64,000 nucleotides of DNA, from contig CAWGRF010000024.1 of NCBI GenBank assembly GCA_963824935.1, forward strand, positions 124,001 to 188,000, written 5' to 3'. The notes under the pieces are model-generated. The model was not told where the DNA came from. It did no database searches and was given only the letters and a program-made list of their open reading frames with translations. The position numbers and the translations under genes were made by a program. The DNA comes from JACCZX01 sp963824935. GTDB taxonomy: Bacteria; Pseudomonadota; Gammaproteobacteria; Burkholderiales; Burkholderiaceae_F. Positions 1-10,007 of the stretch are shown piece after piece; position 1 is the stretch's first letter; each line of letters opens with the position of its first letter.

Positions 1-1743
1 CGTAGCAGCGCAGCGGCGCGACGAGCTCCTGCTCGGTCGATTTCTCCGGCGATGGGGAGTTTTTCTGGCGATCGGGCTGTCGGTCTTTTCGGTCAGCGCG
101 ATCTGGGCCGGCGTTCCAAGAGCGGACGATCTCAACTGGGCGAGCATCGCGGGTCTGATTCCGTTTTCGGATGCCAACGGTTACTTCGCAGCAACCCACG
201 ATCAAGCCAAGGACGGGTCGTGGAATGTCATTTCGTTGCGACGACCGCTGGCGGCCGCGTTTCGATCCACGATGATGTTCGCCGCCGGATTCTCCTATGC
301 GAATGCAATTCTGTTGCAGGTGACGCTGCTCGCCTGTGCAGCGTTTGTCGCGGCTCGTGCAGTCGGGCAATGGCGCGGCGTGTATGCGGGCTTGGCGTTC
401 TTTGCGCTGAGCTACGTGACCGTGCGATTGTTCCTGCCGACATTCCTGACCGAACCACTCGGTCTGTTTTGGGCTCTGCTCGCAGTCCCGTTCCTGGTTG
501 CGTCGCTCCGCGACGGATCTTTGAAGAACGGCCTGTTGGGGTTTGCAATGATTGCCGTCGGGCTGTCGATGCGCCCTGGAGCGATGTTTGTCATCGCTGC
601 ACTCGGTCTGTGGCTCGTTTGGAGGTTTGGCGAGAATGCAAGGCAGCGTCTCGTAACGGCCGCCTATGCGGCGGGTCTGTTCGTGCTAGTCGTTGGCGCA
701 AGCCAGCTTGCGAGCAAGGCATACGGAGAAGACAGCACCGTTACCGGAAGCAATTTCTCCTACACGCTTTGCGGCCTTTCAATCGGTACCGCATGGTCCG
801 GCTGTTTGGACCGTTACGAAGAAGTAAAGAATCTGACATCGGAGAAGCGGCTGACCGACTTCCTGTACCAGAAGGCGATGGAAAACATCGCCGCGCGGCC
901 CGAGGTTATTGCGGGCCGCCTGTATTCATCGGCCTCGCTCTTTAGCAAGGAACTGCCTGCGGTGCTGTGGCGAGGCTACTCGTGGCGCGGCAGTGACACG
1001 CCGAATCTGCGGGGGATATTTCTCGCGCTTGCTATCGCTGGACTCATTTTTGTCTTCGTTCGCCGACGAGAGAAGGGCGAGATCGCATTCTGGCTGTTGA
1101 TCTGGGCCGGTGTCATCGCTTCAGCGGCTTTCGTTCACTTCGATGATGGGCGGCGGGTGATGGTCGTTGGCTATCCGCTGCTGTGGATGTTTCTCGCGAG
1201 CGGGCTAACAACGGCACGTCTGCCGACTACGCCTGTCCCTGCGACGCACCAGGCTGCCGATTTACGGCGCCGCAGGACTGGTAGGCGCCGGCATCTTGTT
1301 TCTGGCGATCCCGTGGCTTGCGCACAGGATGTCGCCTGCGGCTGGACTTGAGGCGCGGCCTCGTCATGCCATCGACGCCGAGCGAGCATGTCGTTCTCGC
1401 CGGCAGGCGCGTCACCGGCGTCACGGTGGTTGCGGATGATCAGCCGCTGCGCACTGACATACCAACCCTTCATCTCTCGCGGTTTGCCGAGCTCATCAAA
1501 CAGAGCAACATTGAGATGTATCAGGGAATACTCAGCCCACAGGCGCCGACGGCTCCCTTTGGTTTCATCTGGGCGCCCCGGCTCGAGAAAGGAGCGCAAA
1601 GCGACTTTCAGTACATCGTGCCGGCAGAGGTCATGCAGCGGACCGACGTGAAGGTTTGGAAGTTTCAGGTACGCGAGTGGAACAGGAAGCAACCGTACGG
1701 CCCGTACTGGTTCTTCGTTGAGAACGCGGAGGCGCTTCGGTGA
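1..1743 (+). CDS. Polytopic membrane protein, GT-C-like, 5' truncated and frame-disrupted
   Basis: The start lies before the window; the frame is open from base 2 and the gene ends at TGA 1741-1743. It has about ten hydrophobic segments, a DD pair in the first loop after the first segment (RADDLNW), and a 'LTEPLGLFW...GLSMRPGAMFV' stretch of the kind seen in GT-C glycosyltransferases that use lipid-linked sugars. After the last segment comes a hydrophilic tail of about 130 residues with FGFIWAPRLE and PYGPYWFF. The protein continues only if the frame is changed twice, between about 1209 and 1255 and again between about 1318 and 1390. I do not recognise the family with certainty; GT-C is inferred from topology and the early acidic pair. 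It converges on the minus-strand operon ending at 1750 and belongs with the polysaccharide cluster. Confidence 0.6.
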
Positions 1744-1749
1744 TTCGGC

Positions 1750-2642
1750 CTATGCGGTGACCGGTTCGCTTTGTTGCCGGGCGACGAATTCCTTCACCAA
1801 GGCCCGCTGGTCACTCTTCGAGCGGCGAAACAGAAACTCCGAACACGCCTCGCCCGTTGTCACGTTGACCAGCGCGAATCCGTGTCTCTGCTCCAGAAAG
1901 TCCACTGTCTCCTGATCTCCGGCGAACTCCATCGGCCAGCCGCCCAGCCAGTCGCGAATATCCGTGAAAAGGTCCATTCCGCGCTGAAACTTGTACTGCA
2001 TCGCGTGCTTGACGAATTGATTCACATTCCGGAGCTTCTTGTTCAGCATGAAGTTCCAGACGTACCACCACACCATCCGCTGTCTTTGCAAATAGCCGGA
2101 TCGGTTGTACTTCTGTTTGACCTCGAGCCAGAACTCGGGTGAAGCCTGAAGCGTCCGATGAGTACAGAGCAATGTAGAAGAATTCCGCCATCCGCGACAG
2201 TGGACTGCGCATTCTCTACCGCCTGCCAAAGGTGCCCCGTATGGTGAAGCACGCCCCAGGAGTAAACGAAGTTCCACTTGCCCAGCGATGCGATGTAGTT
2301 TGAGTCAAGTACGTCGCCGCGCTCGATCGTCCAGTTCGACGGCCGGCCGGCCGTTTGCCACATCAACTTCGTTGCAGCCACCGAATCCGGGTCGTAGTCG
2401 AAGCTGTGCACACGCCGCGCTCCAGACTGCCATGCAGCAAGCGAATGTATGCCGCTGCCGCAGCCGATGTCGAGGAAGTCCAGGCCTTCCATCGACTCGC
2501 GACCGAGAAAGTCGAGGATGTGCTTCTTGGCGACATCGCACCGCTCCTGCGTGAAATTCCTGCGCACGAACCGGCTCCAGTTGCGGCCGAACGCGAAGCG
2601 CTGTTCGTCGGTGGTACTCAAGTCCTCATGCGGCTCTCGCAA
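1750..2642 (-). CDS. Class I SAM-dependent methyltransferase, frame-disrupted
   Basis: The start is ATG 2642 (MREPHEDLSTTDEQ). SAM-binding motif I is LDIGCGSGIHS near residue 60, followed by SFDYDPDSV (motif II acidic residue) and YSWGVLHHTG (post-II), the usual pattern of small-molecule or sugar methyltransferases. Near 2190 the frame shifts into a second frame (EFFYIALYSSD) and near 2155 into a third (SPEFWLEVKQKYNRS), which then runs to the stop at 1750 as a coherent C-terminal half. Two close single-base indels explain this. It is the last gene of the minus-strand polysaccharide operon; its start overlaps the frame-corrected end of the upstream glycosyltransferase. A role in methylating a glycan residue is inferred from context only. 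Confidence 0.7.
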
Positions 2643-2659
2643 TTGATGCGTGCGAGCCT

Positions 2660-4366
2660 CTAAATGCGGCGCACGCGTAGGCGCTGCGCGTCGCCTCGAT
2701 CATTACCTGCAGTCCGAATTTCTTGTGCGCATAGACAACTGCCTGCGGCTGACATCTTTGCTCGCAGGTCACTATTGCTCAGAATGCGGCGCACCGCAGC
2801 TGCCAGGCTGGCAACACCGGCATCTTCCACTGCCAGACCGGTAACGCCATCGTCGAAGGCTTCGCACGCGCCTCCGACTCGGGCGCAGACCACCGGCAGG
2901 CCGCTCGCCTGCGCCTCGACCAGTACGTTAGGCAACCCTTCCATCCTCGAGGTTAGAACGAATACATCCATCGCGGCCAACGCATCCCACGTCTCATCGG
3001 TATACCCCGGCAATTGAATCACGCTCTGAAGGTTCAGCGATGCCACGTAGTTGCGCATCTGCTCGAGCATCACGCCGCCGCCAAAAAACAGGAATCGCAA
3101 CGACCGATCATCAGCATACAGTTGACGCGCCGTGTCGATCAAAAGCTGCGGTCGCTTCTCCTCGGAGAAGCGGAGAACACTGCCGATAACGCGCGCAGTC
3201 TCAGGGATCGCATAACGTGCGCGCACCTCAGGCCGCCGCGATTGCGATACGGCGGGGTCAGGAAAGTCGAAGCCGTTGTGGATCACCTGCACGCCGTCGG
3301 CAGGCAGGCTCAGCCATCGAGCGTAGTCGACTGCTCCGGCGTAGCTATTGTTCAGGATCATTGCCTGCCGTCGCTTCAGCAGCGCGCGGTAACCGGGCCG
3401 CATGTAGGGCTGAAAAATGTGAAAGTGGTCGGGAGCCAGCGAACGGCAGCTCAGCACGATGGCCGGAACTCCGACAAGTGCCGCCGCAGTCCCTGCGAGC
3501 GTGTTGCAGTAATCCATCCAGCAATGAATGAGCGATGGCCGAAGCGTTCTCAAAAGGCTCGCGTAGCGGATGATCTCGACAAAGATACTGTCAAAGTTGA
3601 GCGCCGAGTACTTCTTCGCAAAGATGTCGCGGATCTCGACGATCTTCGGTTGAGTCAGTTCTGCCGGTTTGTTGTCGACCTGCACAACCTGAACCCCTCT
3701 GCTCTCGACATACGGTCGAAAGAAATCCAATTGCGAGCCTAAATGATCGCAAACTATCAAAGGATGCCAATCGCTCAACTTGCCGATTCCCGCCGCGGTA
3801 TAGGTGCACTGCCGCTCCGCCCCTCCGGGGCCGAGACTGCCGACATACATCGCCACTTTGTTCGTGACGAAGCTGCCATGCGGCATTCGCAGTTGATCGC
3901 CGACCAACTTATACATTTCTTCGAAAGCCTCTTCGAAAGTCGGGCCGGTCAGTCGCGAAGCGGCGACGCCTGAATCGAGCCGCTCGATCAGTGCGGCGTC
4001 GACCTGCAGATCCTCGAGCAGATTGCCATCACGATTCGTCGTCACGACTCTGCGTACTCCCTTCAGCCTGGCCTCTAATAGCAACCGCGGTCCGACGCGC
4101 CGAGAATCTTCGACACCGGCAATCAGAATGGTCGGACCGACTCCCTGGCGCAAGTGAATCTGATCGCGCTCGCGATCTACCCACCAACCGGCACACGAAG
4201 CGTCGAGTTGTGCACACTCGACCGAGTCGGCCACGAGCGCCTGAACGAGCTCGCGCTCAATCAAATCATGGCAAACGCGCTGCGGCAGATCGTAGGGCAT
4301 CGCCAAAGCGACCCGATCGCCATTGACATTCTGCAGGGCGCGCTGCAGTGTCGATTCGTAATTCAT
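2660..4366 (-). CDS. Family 4 (GT-B) glycosyltransferase with a long N-terminal extension
   Basis: The start is ATG 4366. Residues 1 to about 165 form an extension not found in ordinary GT4 enzymes (it contains PTILIAGVEDSRRVG). The GT-B fold starts at about residue 170 with VAMYVGSLGPGGAERQ, the glycine-rich acceptor-side loop, and the donor site carries RMEGLPNVLVEAQASG near residue 485, the E-x7-E motif of retaining GT4 enzymes. The product should transfer a nucleotide-activated sugar to the growing polysaccharide on the cytoplasmic face. The last codons (SCLCAQEIRTAG) are off-frame: a single indel near 2745-2752 restores YAHKKFGLQVMIEATRSAY, a normal GT4 ending, and moves the stop to 2626, inside the next gene. 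It lies 20 bases downstream of the coiled-coil methyltransferase. Confidence 0.85.
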   Translation of the reverse strand: MNYESTLQRALQNVNGDRVALAMPYDLPQRVCHDLIERELVQALVADSVECAQLDASCAGWWVDRERDQIHLRQGVGPTILIAGVEDSRRVGPRLLLEARLKGVRRVVTTNRDGNLLEDLQVDAALIERLDSGVAASRLTGPTFEEAFEEMYKLVGDQLRMPHGSFVTNKVAMYVGSLGPGGAERQCTYTAAGIGKLSDWHPLIVCDHLGSQLDFFRPYVESRGVQVVQVDNKPAELTQPKIVEIRDIFAKKYSALNFDSIFVEIIRYASLLRTLRPSLIHCWMDYCNTLAGTAAALVGVPAIVLSCRSLAPDHFHIFQPYMRPGYRALLKRRQAMILNNSYAGAVDYARWLSLPADGVQVIHNGFDFPDPAVSQSRRPEVRARYAIPETARVIGSVLRFSEEKRPQLLIDTARQLYADDRSLRFLFFGGGVMLEQMRNYVASLNLQSVIQLPGYTDETWDALAAMDVFVLTSRMEGLPNVLVEAQASGLPVVCARVGGACEAFDDGVTGLAVEDAGVASLAAAVRRILSNSDLRAKMSAAGSCLCAQEIRTAGNDRGDAQRLRVRRI

Positions 4367-4386
4367 ATCGTGCCGCTAACGACAAC

Positions 4387-5517
4387 TCACTCGATCGCTC
4401 GCAACCCGAGACAATAGAACACGTGTGAATAGCCGGCCCGATCCAGCTTTACGCGATCGATTATCTGAAACCGGCGTTCGAGCATCGGCTCGAACCAGGC
4501 GATATCAAAGTGAAATAGGTGATAACGATCTGCAGGAACAAATTCAGCATCGAGAGGCCGGTACTGAGGTGCACCGGGATTCGAACCCAACCAAAGCAGC
4601 ACCCTGCCGTTTGGCTTCAGTACGCGAATCATCTCTTCAATTGAGCGATCGAGCGAGATGCAGTGATCAAGAGACGTGGCCGAAATAACAGTAGAGAAGG
4701 ACATGTCCGGCCAAGGCAGGTATTCAGATATGCCTCTCACCGCCTGCGTGTCGGCGACGTCTTCCGCTAGAAGTGGATCGATACCTGCCACCAGCGTTGA
4801 AGGATAGGCTGATAGATAGAAAGGCCTGCCTGACGGGCCACAACCCACGTCTAGAACAGGTCCTTCGGCATAGAGTTTCACGAACTCCTCAAAGAGCGTC
4901 GAGTAGGGGTCGGCGGAGTGTGCGACGTTCCCGGTTTCGGTTGACGCGATCGCATCGCAGGTGTCATCGAGCCGCTCTTTCCAAGCCGCGAATACTGTAG
5001 GGAAGTCTCTCTCCGCACGCGCAAGCACCTTATCGAAGGGCTCAACGTTAGGGGCAGGGGGTCCTGCCAAGTCTCGACTTCGCGTATCGGGTGTGGAACG
5101 GCTGAGAGCCTTGAATTGAAATGCCAACGTCTCGTGCAGTTGCTGCAGAATGGAAGGCAAGTACTCATTCACCACCTCATTCAGGCGGGAGTGCACGCTG
5201 GTGTCAAGGTGAATGAGTCGATTGCGATCTTCCGAGGCCCGATGGCGGTCCTCTGTCGCTTCCGATTGCAGGTTGTCAAGGCGCGCCGATAGTTGCGCGA
5301 CTGCTGCGTGAATCTGTTGGGTCATGTCGTGCGAGAAGAAACTAAGCTGGCCAGCCAGTTCATCTCGAACGCTTCGCTGACCTTGCTGCAATGAAGATAC
5401 ATCGCTTTGCAAGGCGGTCAAGTGGTCGAGGAGCGTCCGTCTGCGCTGCCACCGGATAAATCGAGTGAGCCACGTTCCTTGTCCTTCTCGCCAGACCGCG
5501 CGAGATCCGACGGACAA
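4387..5517 (-). CDS. Coiled-coil methyltransferase next to Wzt, possible O-chain capping enzyme
   Basis: A 376-residue protein. Residues about 28-138 are a heptad-rich, probably coiled-coil segment (LLDHLTALQSDVSSLQQ; repeats EDRHR and EDRNR). A class I SAM methyltransferase domain follows, with motif I VLDVGCGPSGRP at about 221-232, an acidic residue in AGIDPLL and a post-I region ISATSLDHC. The start is TTG 5517, two bases after the wzt stop, so translation is probably coupled. In ABC-exported O-antigens the chain end is capped by enzymes that pair a methyltransferase with a coiled coil acting as a length ruler (WbdD of E. coli O8/O9a, where the coil is C-terminal). That parallel is inference from architecture and position; a plain sugar methyltransferase is the alternative. 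Confidence 0.8.
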   Translation of the reverse strand: MSVGSRAVWREGQGTWLTRFIRWQRRRTLLDHLTALQSDVSSLQQGQRSVRDELAGQLSFFSHDMTQQIHAAVAQLSARLDNLQSEATEDRHRASEDRNRLIHLDTSVHSRLNEVVNEYLPSILQQLHETLAFQFKALSRSTPDTRSRDLAGPPAPNVEPFDKVLARAERDFPTVFAAWKERLDDTCDAIASTETGNVAHSADPYSTLFEEFVKLYAEGPVLDVGCGPSGRPFYLSAYPSTLVAGIDPLLAEDVADTQAVRGISEYLPWPDMSFSTVISATSLDHCISLDRSIEEMIRVLKPNGRVLLWLGSNPGAPQYRPLDAEFVPADRYHLFHFDIAWFEPMLERRFQIIDRVKLDRAGYSHVFYCLGLRAIE

Positions 5518-5519
5518 AG

Positions 5520-7018
5520 TTAACGGGACGATCTAAGTACATCGTGGAGCTCATCGCGTTCGATCTGCCAAAAAGTTACGGTTGCGATTCCATTGCTCGC
5601 CTGGGTTGCCAGCGGCGAGATCTCAGCCCGGCCCATTACTCCAATGAACCTGCGGGTAAAAAACGCTCGGCTCGGGTAGCCGTTTGGCAGCACATCGATC
5701 CGATACATCAAGTGCCTGTATTCATAGAATTGGTGCACGTCCTTGCTGTTGGGTAGCAAGCCCAGCGATAACAGATACTGACCGGCCTTGAGCTGTAGAT
5801 ACGGAATCCTTGCCTCGATGACCCCCGTCCGCCCGCGGTACTGCCGGAACGGCTGCCGGTCGTATTCGAGCATCTCGGCATCCGAGTGCGGATAGTTGGT
5901 GTTGAAGTACATCACTGCTACGTGCTCCGGCGCGCTCGTGACTGCGACCGCCAGTCCACACGATACGTCGGGTACCGAATCGAGGAGGCATTCATACTCG
6001 ACCCGAAGAATAAATGGTTCGCCGAACCGAAACCTCGTGTTTCGGTTCCTGCCCCGTCCAGGAACTGGACTCGCACAATGCGATAGGCGCCCGTGCTGAA
6101 GGGCTCGGACACGGCGCCACTGCTCTCTTGCCGTTCGGTGCTGAAGGACGGTGGCGGCGGCTCGGCTTGAACCGCCCCTGCCGGCTTCTCTGAAGCCGCT
6201 AAGGGCCGTACAACCGTCAAGCGTCCCTCATCCCGCGCAACCGCTTCGTGCATCTCGTACTCATACGCTCTGCACACTTCCAGCGCCGGCCCGTCCATAC
6301 GGATTCGCCCGTCATCGAGCCAGATCGCGCGCGTGCATAACTGCATCACGTGATAGGTCTGGTGGGATACGAACAGCGCCGTCACTCCGCTCTTGCAGAT
6401 CTCGCGAATGCGGCCGAGGCTGCGTGCTGTGAAACGCACATCACCCGCCGCCAGCGCTTCATCGATGATGATCACATCGGCATCGACCGAAACCGCCGCG
6501 GCAAATGCCAGCCGAGCTTGCATGCCCGATGAGTAAGTGTGGAACGGCTGGTCGATCACGTCCTCGAGGCCGGCGAACGCCACCACCGCATCGAATTTTC
6601 GTCGCACGTCGGCTTCAGACATCCCGCGCATCAGGCCGGACATGATGACGTTGTCGCGGCCGCTGTAGGCATGGTTGAACCCGGTCCCCAATTCCAGTAT
6701 GGCTGACACCCGACCGTTCACATCGATGCGACCGGCGGTCGGAACCAGCGTGCCTGCAATCATCTTCAGCAGCGTGCTCTTGCCGGCGCCGTTACGTCCG
6801 ACGATCCCCACCACCTCGCCACGCCCGATTTCAAAAGAGATATCGCGCAACACTTCCTTTTCGGCGTGCTTCTTTTTACCGGTCAGGACCTCGGCCAGGA
6901 AACTCAGAGGCTGATCGTAAGTTCTGTATGCCTTCCTCACCTCCCGCACTGAAATTGCGACTGGCGCGGCCTCAGCCTGTGGCGTGGCAAGCAACCTTTC
7001 TTGAGTAGGCGCATTCAT
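5520..7018 (-). CDS. wzt: O-polysaccharide ABC exporter ATPase with C-terminal substrate-binding domain, frame-disrupted
   Basis: The start is ATG 7018, overlapping the permease stop as ATGA. The nucleotide-binding domain has Walker A GRNGAGKST at about 75-83, signature YSSGMQ and Walker B VIIIDEALAAGD, and is of the polysaccharide-export (CcmA/TagH/Wzt) type. A proline-rich linker (AEPPPPSF) leads to a beta-rich C-terminal domain (TRFRFGEPFILRVEYEC...MYFNTNYPHSD...IPYLQLKAGQYLLSLGL) typical of Wzt domains that recognise the modified chain end. A single indel near 6025-6035 puts the two domains in different frames; without it the protein would be about 499 residues. Together with Wzm it should move undecaprenyl-PP-linked polysaccharide across the inner membrane. 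Confidence 0.88.
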
Positions 7019-7848
7019 ACGAAGTCGCCGAAGTGAGGCTTGGAGCCCATGAACAGGCGAGCTCCGATAACGAACACGAGCGCAGCGAATAAAGTCGCGG
7101 CAAGCCACGCCGAGGGCCGCGTGATCGCACCGAAGAACATGATGTCGTGCCAGCAGAAGATCAGCTGCGAGATTGGACTGGCATACAGAAAACCGCGCAC
7201 TACTTCGGGAACCGCGTTCGGCAGATACAGAATCGGATGCAGGAAGAATCCGATCGACACGAACATCCCGACGAACTCTTTCGTATCGCGCAGGAAGACC
7301 TGCAACGCTGCCAGCAGCAGCGCCAGCCCGGCAAAGGTCGTGATCGATATAACGAGAAGTACCGGAATCCCCCACGCATAGACGGGAAGAATTGTGCCTT
7401 TGGTGATCCAGCCGGCATACGCAATCATCGCCAGCAGCGACACGACGAAGAAAACGATCGGGCTCGCCAGAGTCTTCAGCGGCAGCAGTTCCAGCGGGAA
7501 TGCCATCTGCCGAACGATGTTGGCGTTGTTGACGATGCAGGTCGTTGCTCGGCCCATCGTCTGCGTCAATGCCATCCAGGGCACGATGCCCGCCATCAGA
7601 AAGACGACGGCGTCGGTCTGCTGGCCCGCCGGCGCCTGCAGCCGGGTCGGAAATATCTCGGTGAAGACGAACACGTAAACGACGACCGAGAAGATCGGCA
7701 GGATCAGCGTCCAGAGCAACGACAGTTTGTGCTCGACGTATTCATCCGAAAGATCTCTGCGCGCGAGGGCGCTCAACAGGCGGCGCTGACTGACAGCAGA
7801 TCGCATCAGTTGATGCGAGGAGTCGATGTAGTCGGAAACCACGAACAC
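7015..7848 (-). CDS. wzm: O-polysaccharide ABC exporter permease
   Basis: A 277-residue ABC-2 type permease with about six transmembrane helices: LLWTLILPIFSVVVYVFVF, VVFLMAGIVPWMAL, SPIVFFVVSLLAMIAYAGW, VLLVISITTFAGLALLLAA, and others. The N-terminus has the amphipathic RRDLSDEYVEHKLSLLWT segment, and FLHPILYLPNAVPE, typical of Wzm/KpsM/TagG permeases, lies between the last helices. The start is GTG 7848. The stop overlaps the wzt start by four bases, and the asparagine synthase gene ends 18 bases upstream. It forms the membrane channel for lipid-linked O-chain export with Wzt. The reading frame is intact, unlike those of its neighbours on both sides. Confidence 0.9.
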   Translation of the reverse strand: MFVVSDYIDSSHQLMRSAVSQRRLLSALARRDLSDEYVEHKLSLLWTLILPIFSVVVYVFVFTEIFPTRLQAPAGQQTDAVVFLMAGIVPWMALTQTMGRATTCIVNNANIVRQMAFPLELLPLKTLASPIVFFVVSLLAMIAYAGWITKGTILPVYAWGIPVLLVISITTFAGLALLLAALQVFLRDTKEFVGMFVSIGFFLHPILYLPNAVPEVVRGFLYASPISQLIFCWHDIMFFGAITRPSAWLAATLFAALVFVIGARLFMGSKPHFGDFV

Positions 7849-7866
7849 AACAAGACCGATCTAGGC

Positions 7867-9844
7867 TTATGCCACGAGAGCAGGACGGGCCTGCGCCTGC
7901 GACGGTCTCTCAAGGGCCGCCTCGGTCGATTGATCGGCCCACATCTGGAACCAGAGCTCGAGGTTCAGCAAGCCAAAGAGCCGGGTGTGGTGCAGGTTCG
8001 TGCCTGCAAGGTGTTCTTCGAGCATGCGGGCGACGTAGTCACGCTTCACGATGCCCCGCGCGGCGGCTCGATCCGACAGCAGCACATCGTGCGCCATCTC
8101 CTTCAGATCGGACCGAAGCCAGTGGTCGATCGGGCACCCGAAGCCCATCTTGGGTCGATACAGCAGCTCATGTGGCAAGTAGGGCTCCATCGCTTTCTTG
8201 AACAGCCCTTTTGCGATGCCGTTGGGAGTCTTGACGCTCGCGGGCAGCGAAAATGCCCACTCCATCAGGCGATGATCCAGCAGCGGCGAGCGCGACTCGA
8301 GGCTAACCGCCATGCTCGCGATATCGACCTTGACCATCAGATCATCCGGAAGATAAACGTGCGTGTCCGCCCAGTTGGCGCCGGACAGGAAATCCGGCGC
8401 TTCATCGAAATACTTGTCCAGCAAATCGAGCGCCGAACCTTGCTGAAACTCCACCATGGCCGGGCCATACGCTTCGCTTTTCTGGGCGTCCGTAAAAGAA
8501 ACGATCGAATTAGCGTAGCGTTGGCTGCACTTTATCGTGCGCTCGCCGAGCCGCTGGGCGAGCAATTCGAGCCGCGAGCTGTATCGGTTGTGACGAACGC
8601 GCCGGGGCAATGAACGCAGCACATGCGCAATTTTGGAGGCCCACGGCGCGGGCACGTAATCCAAGCTCTGCCAGCTTGCGCACCGTGTCGTAACGCGGGT
8701 ATCCGATGAATGCTTCGTCACCCCCATCGCCGTTGAGCGCGACCGTCACGTGCCTGCGCGTCATTTCCGACACGTAGTACGTCGGAATCATCGATGCGTC
8801 GGCATACGGCTCGTTGTAGTGCCAGATCAGCTTGGGCAGGATATCGGCGGCGTGGGGTTCGAGAATCAGCTCCTGATGGTCAGTGTCGTAACGTGCCGCG
8901 ACCATCCGTGCGTAACGCGTTTCGTCGTACTCCGCTTGTGGAAATCCGATCGAAAAGGTCTTCACTGGCTGCGGGGACAACTGCGCCATCATCGCAACGA
9001 CAGCCGATGAGTCCACTCCTCCTGACAAGAACGCTCCGAGCGGCACATCGGAAATCATGCGCAACTTGACCGATTCCTTTAGTAGCTCGACAAGCTCTTC
9101 CTGTTTCTCAAGTGCATTGAAAGAAGCCGCCGGCTGACTGGTGGGAATCGGCAGACGCCAATAGCGCTCGGCGGGGCTGACGCGCCAACCGCCGACTTCG
9201 CGTTGCGCAACGATCTTGTGCGCCGCTGGCAGTTTGCTGACCGCCTGGAAAATCGTGCGCGGCGCCGGAATGTATAGATAGGTCAGATATTGATGAACGG
9301 ATTCGTAGTCGAGCGAAGACTCGAATCCGGGCCAGGCCATCAGTGCCTTCAACTCGGAGCCGAAGACGAGCGCGTCACCCAGCATCGCCCAATACAGCGG
9401 CTTTTTTCCGAGCCGGTCGCGTGCCAGCAGCAAGCGCTGCAATGTTGAGTCCCAGAGCGCGAACGCGAACATCCCCCGCAGGCGATCGATCACCGCATCG
9501 CCCCAGACGCGATAACCTTCGAGAATCACCTCGGTATCGCTGTGGCTGCGAAAGCAAGTACCACGCGCCTCAAGCTCGCCGCGCAACTCCTGGAAGTTGT
9601 AGATCTCACCGTTGTACACAATCCAGCAACGGCCGTCGCCGGTGCTCATCGGCTGATGTCCTGCCGGAGAAATGTCGATGATCGACAATCGAGCGTGGCC
9701 CAGCCCGCACGTGCCGTCGCTCCAGGCGCCGCGATCGTCGGGGCCGCGGTGGCGTATGACGTCGACCATGCGATTCAGGCGCACGAGCGCGGTCTCGCGC
9801 GGTAGCTTGTCAGTTAACTGTATAAATCCGGCGATGCCGCACAT
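7867..9844 (-). CDS. asnB: Asparagine synthase-like glutamine amidotransferase (first copy), frame-disrupted
   Basis: The start is ATG 9844, giving MCGIAGF with the catalytic Cys2 of class II glutamine amidotransferases, then IRHRGPDDRG and NGEIYNFQELR. The synthetase domain has the PP-loop LSGGVDSSAVV and NGDGGDEAFIGYPRY. A single indel near 8655-8668 breaks the frame between RYDTVRKLAELG and LDYVPAPWASKIAHVL; after it the C-terminal third (SLESRSPLLDHRLMEWAFSLP, LLYRPKMGFGCPIDHW) runs to the stop. The corrected length is about 658 residues, longer than free-standing AsnB of about 550. Such proteins inside polysaccharide clusters often convert a uronic acid carboxylate to the amide instead of making asparagine; that role is inferred. 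It is first in the minus-strand wzm-wzt operon. Confidence 0.87.
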
Positions 9845-10007
9845 TTCGAGAGAATCGTCCTTAGCCGCAGGTGGACATCACAGTTTATCTGCAAACATGC
9901 CGTTCAATCCGAGCATCGTGGCGTGCGGCAGGAGGGTTCGACACGTCTTGGCTGGGTAGATCCAGCTCACATTCGACAAAGTTATTCTCAAGAAAGCGCG
10001 AGATCTC
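9845..10007. other. Divergent intergenic region between the two polysaccharide operons
   Basis: This 163-base region separates two divergent operons and should hold both promoters. I see no convincing -10/-35 pair on either strand. A short inverted repeat (GCTGG-GTAGAT-CCAGC) lies at about 9952-9967. Confidence 0.4.

Noticed and set aside
7147..8613. 488-codon open frame on the plus strand
   Set aside because: It lies opposite wzm and asnB, both with clear motifs; its composition (Gln, Arg and His rich) is that of an antisense shadow.
7867..9844. Two asnB copies as a recent duplication
   Set aside because: The proteins at 7867-9844 and 16083-17978 differ throughout, including motif variants and length.
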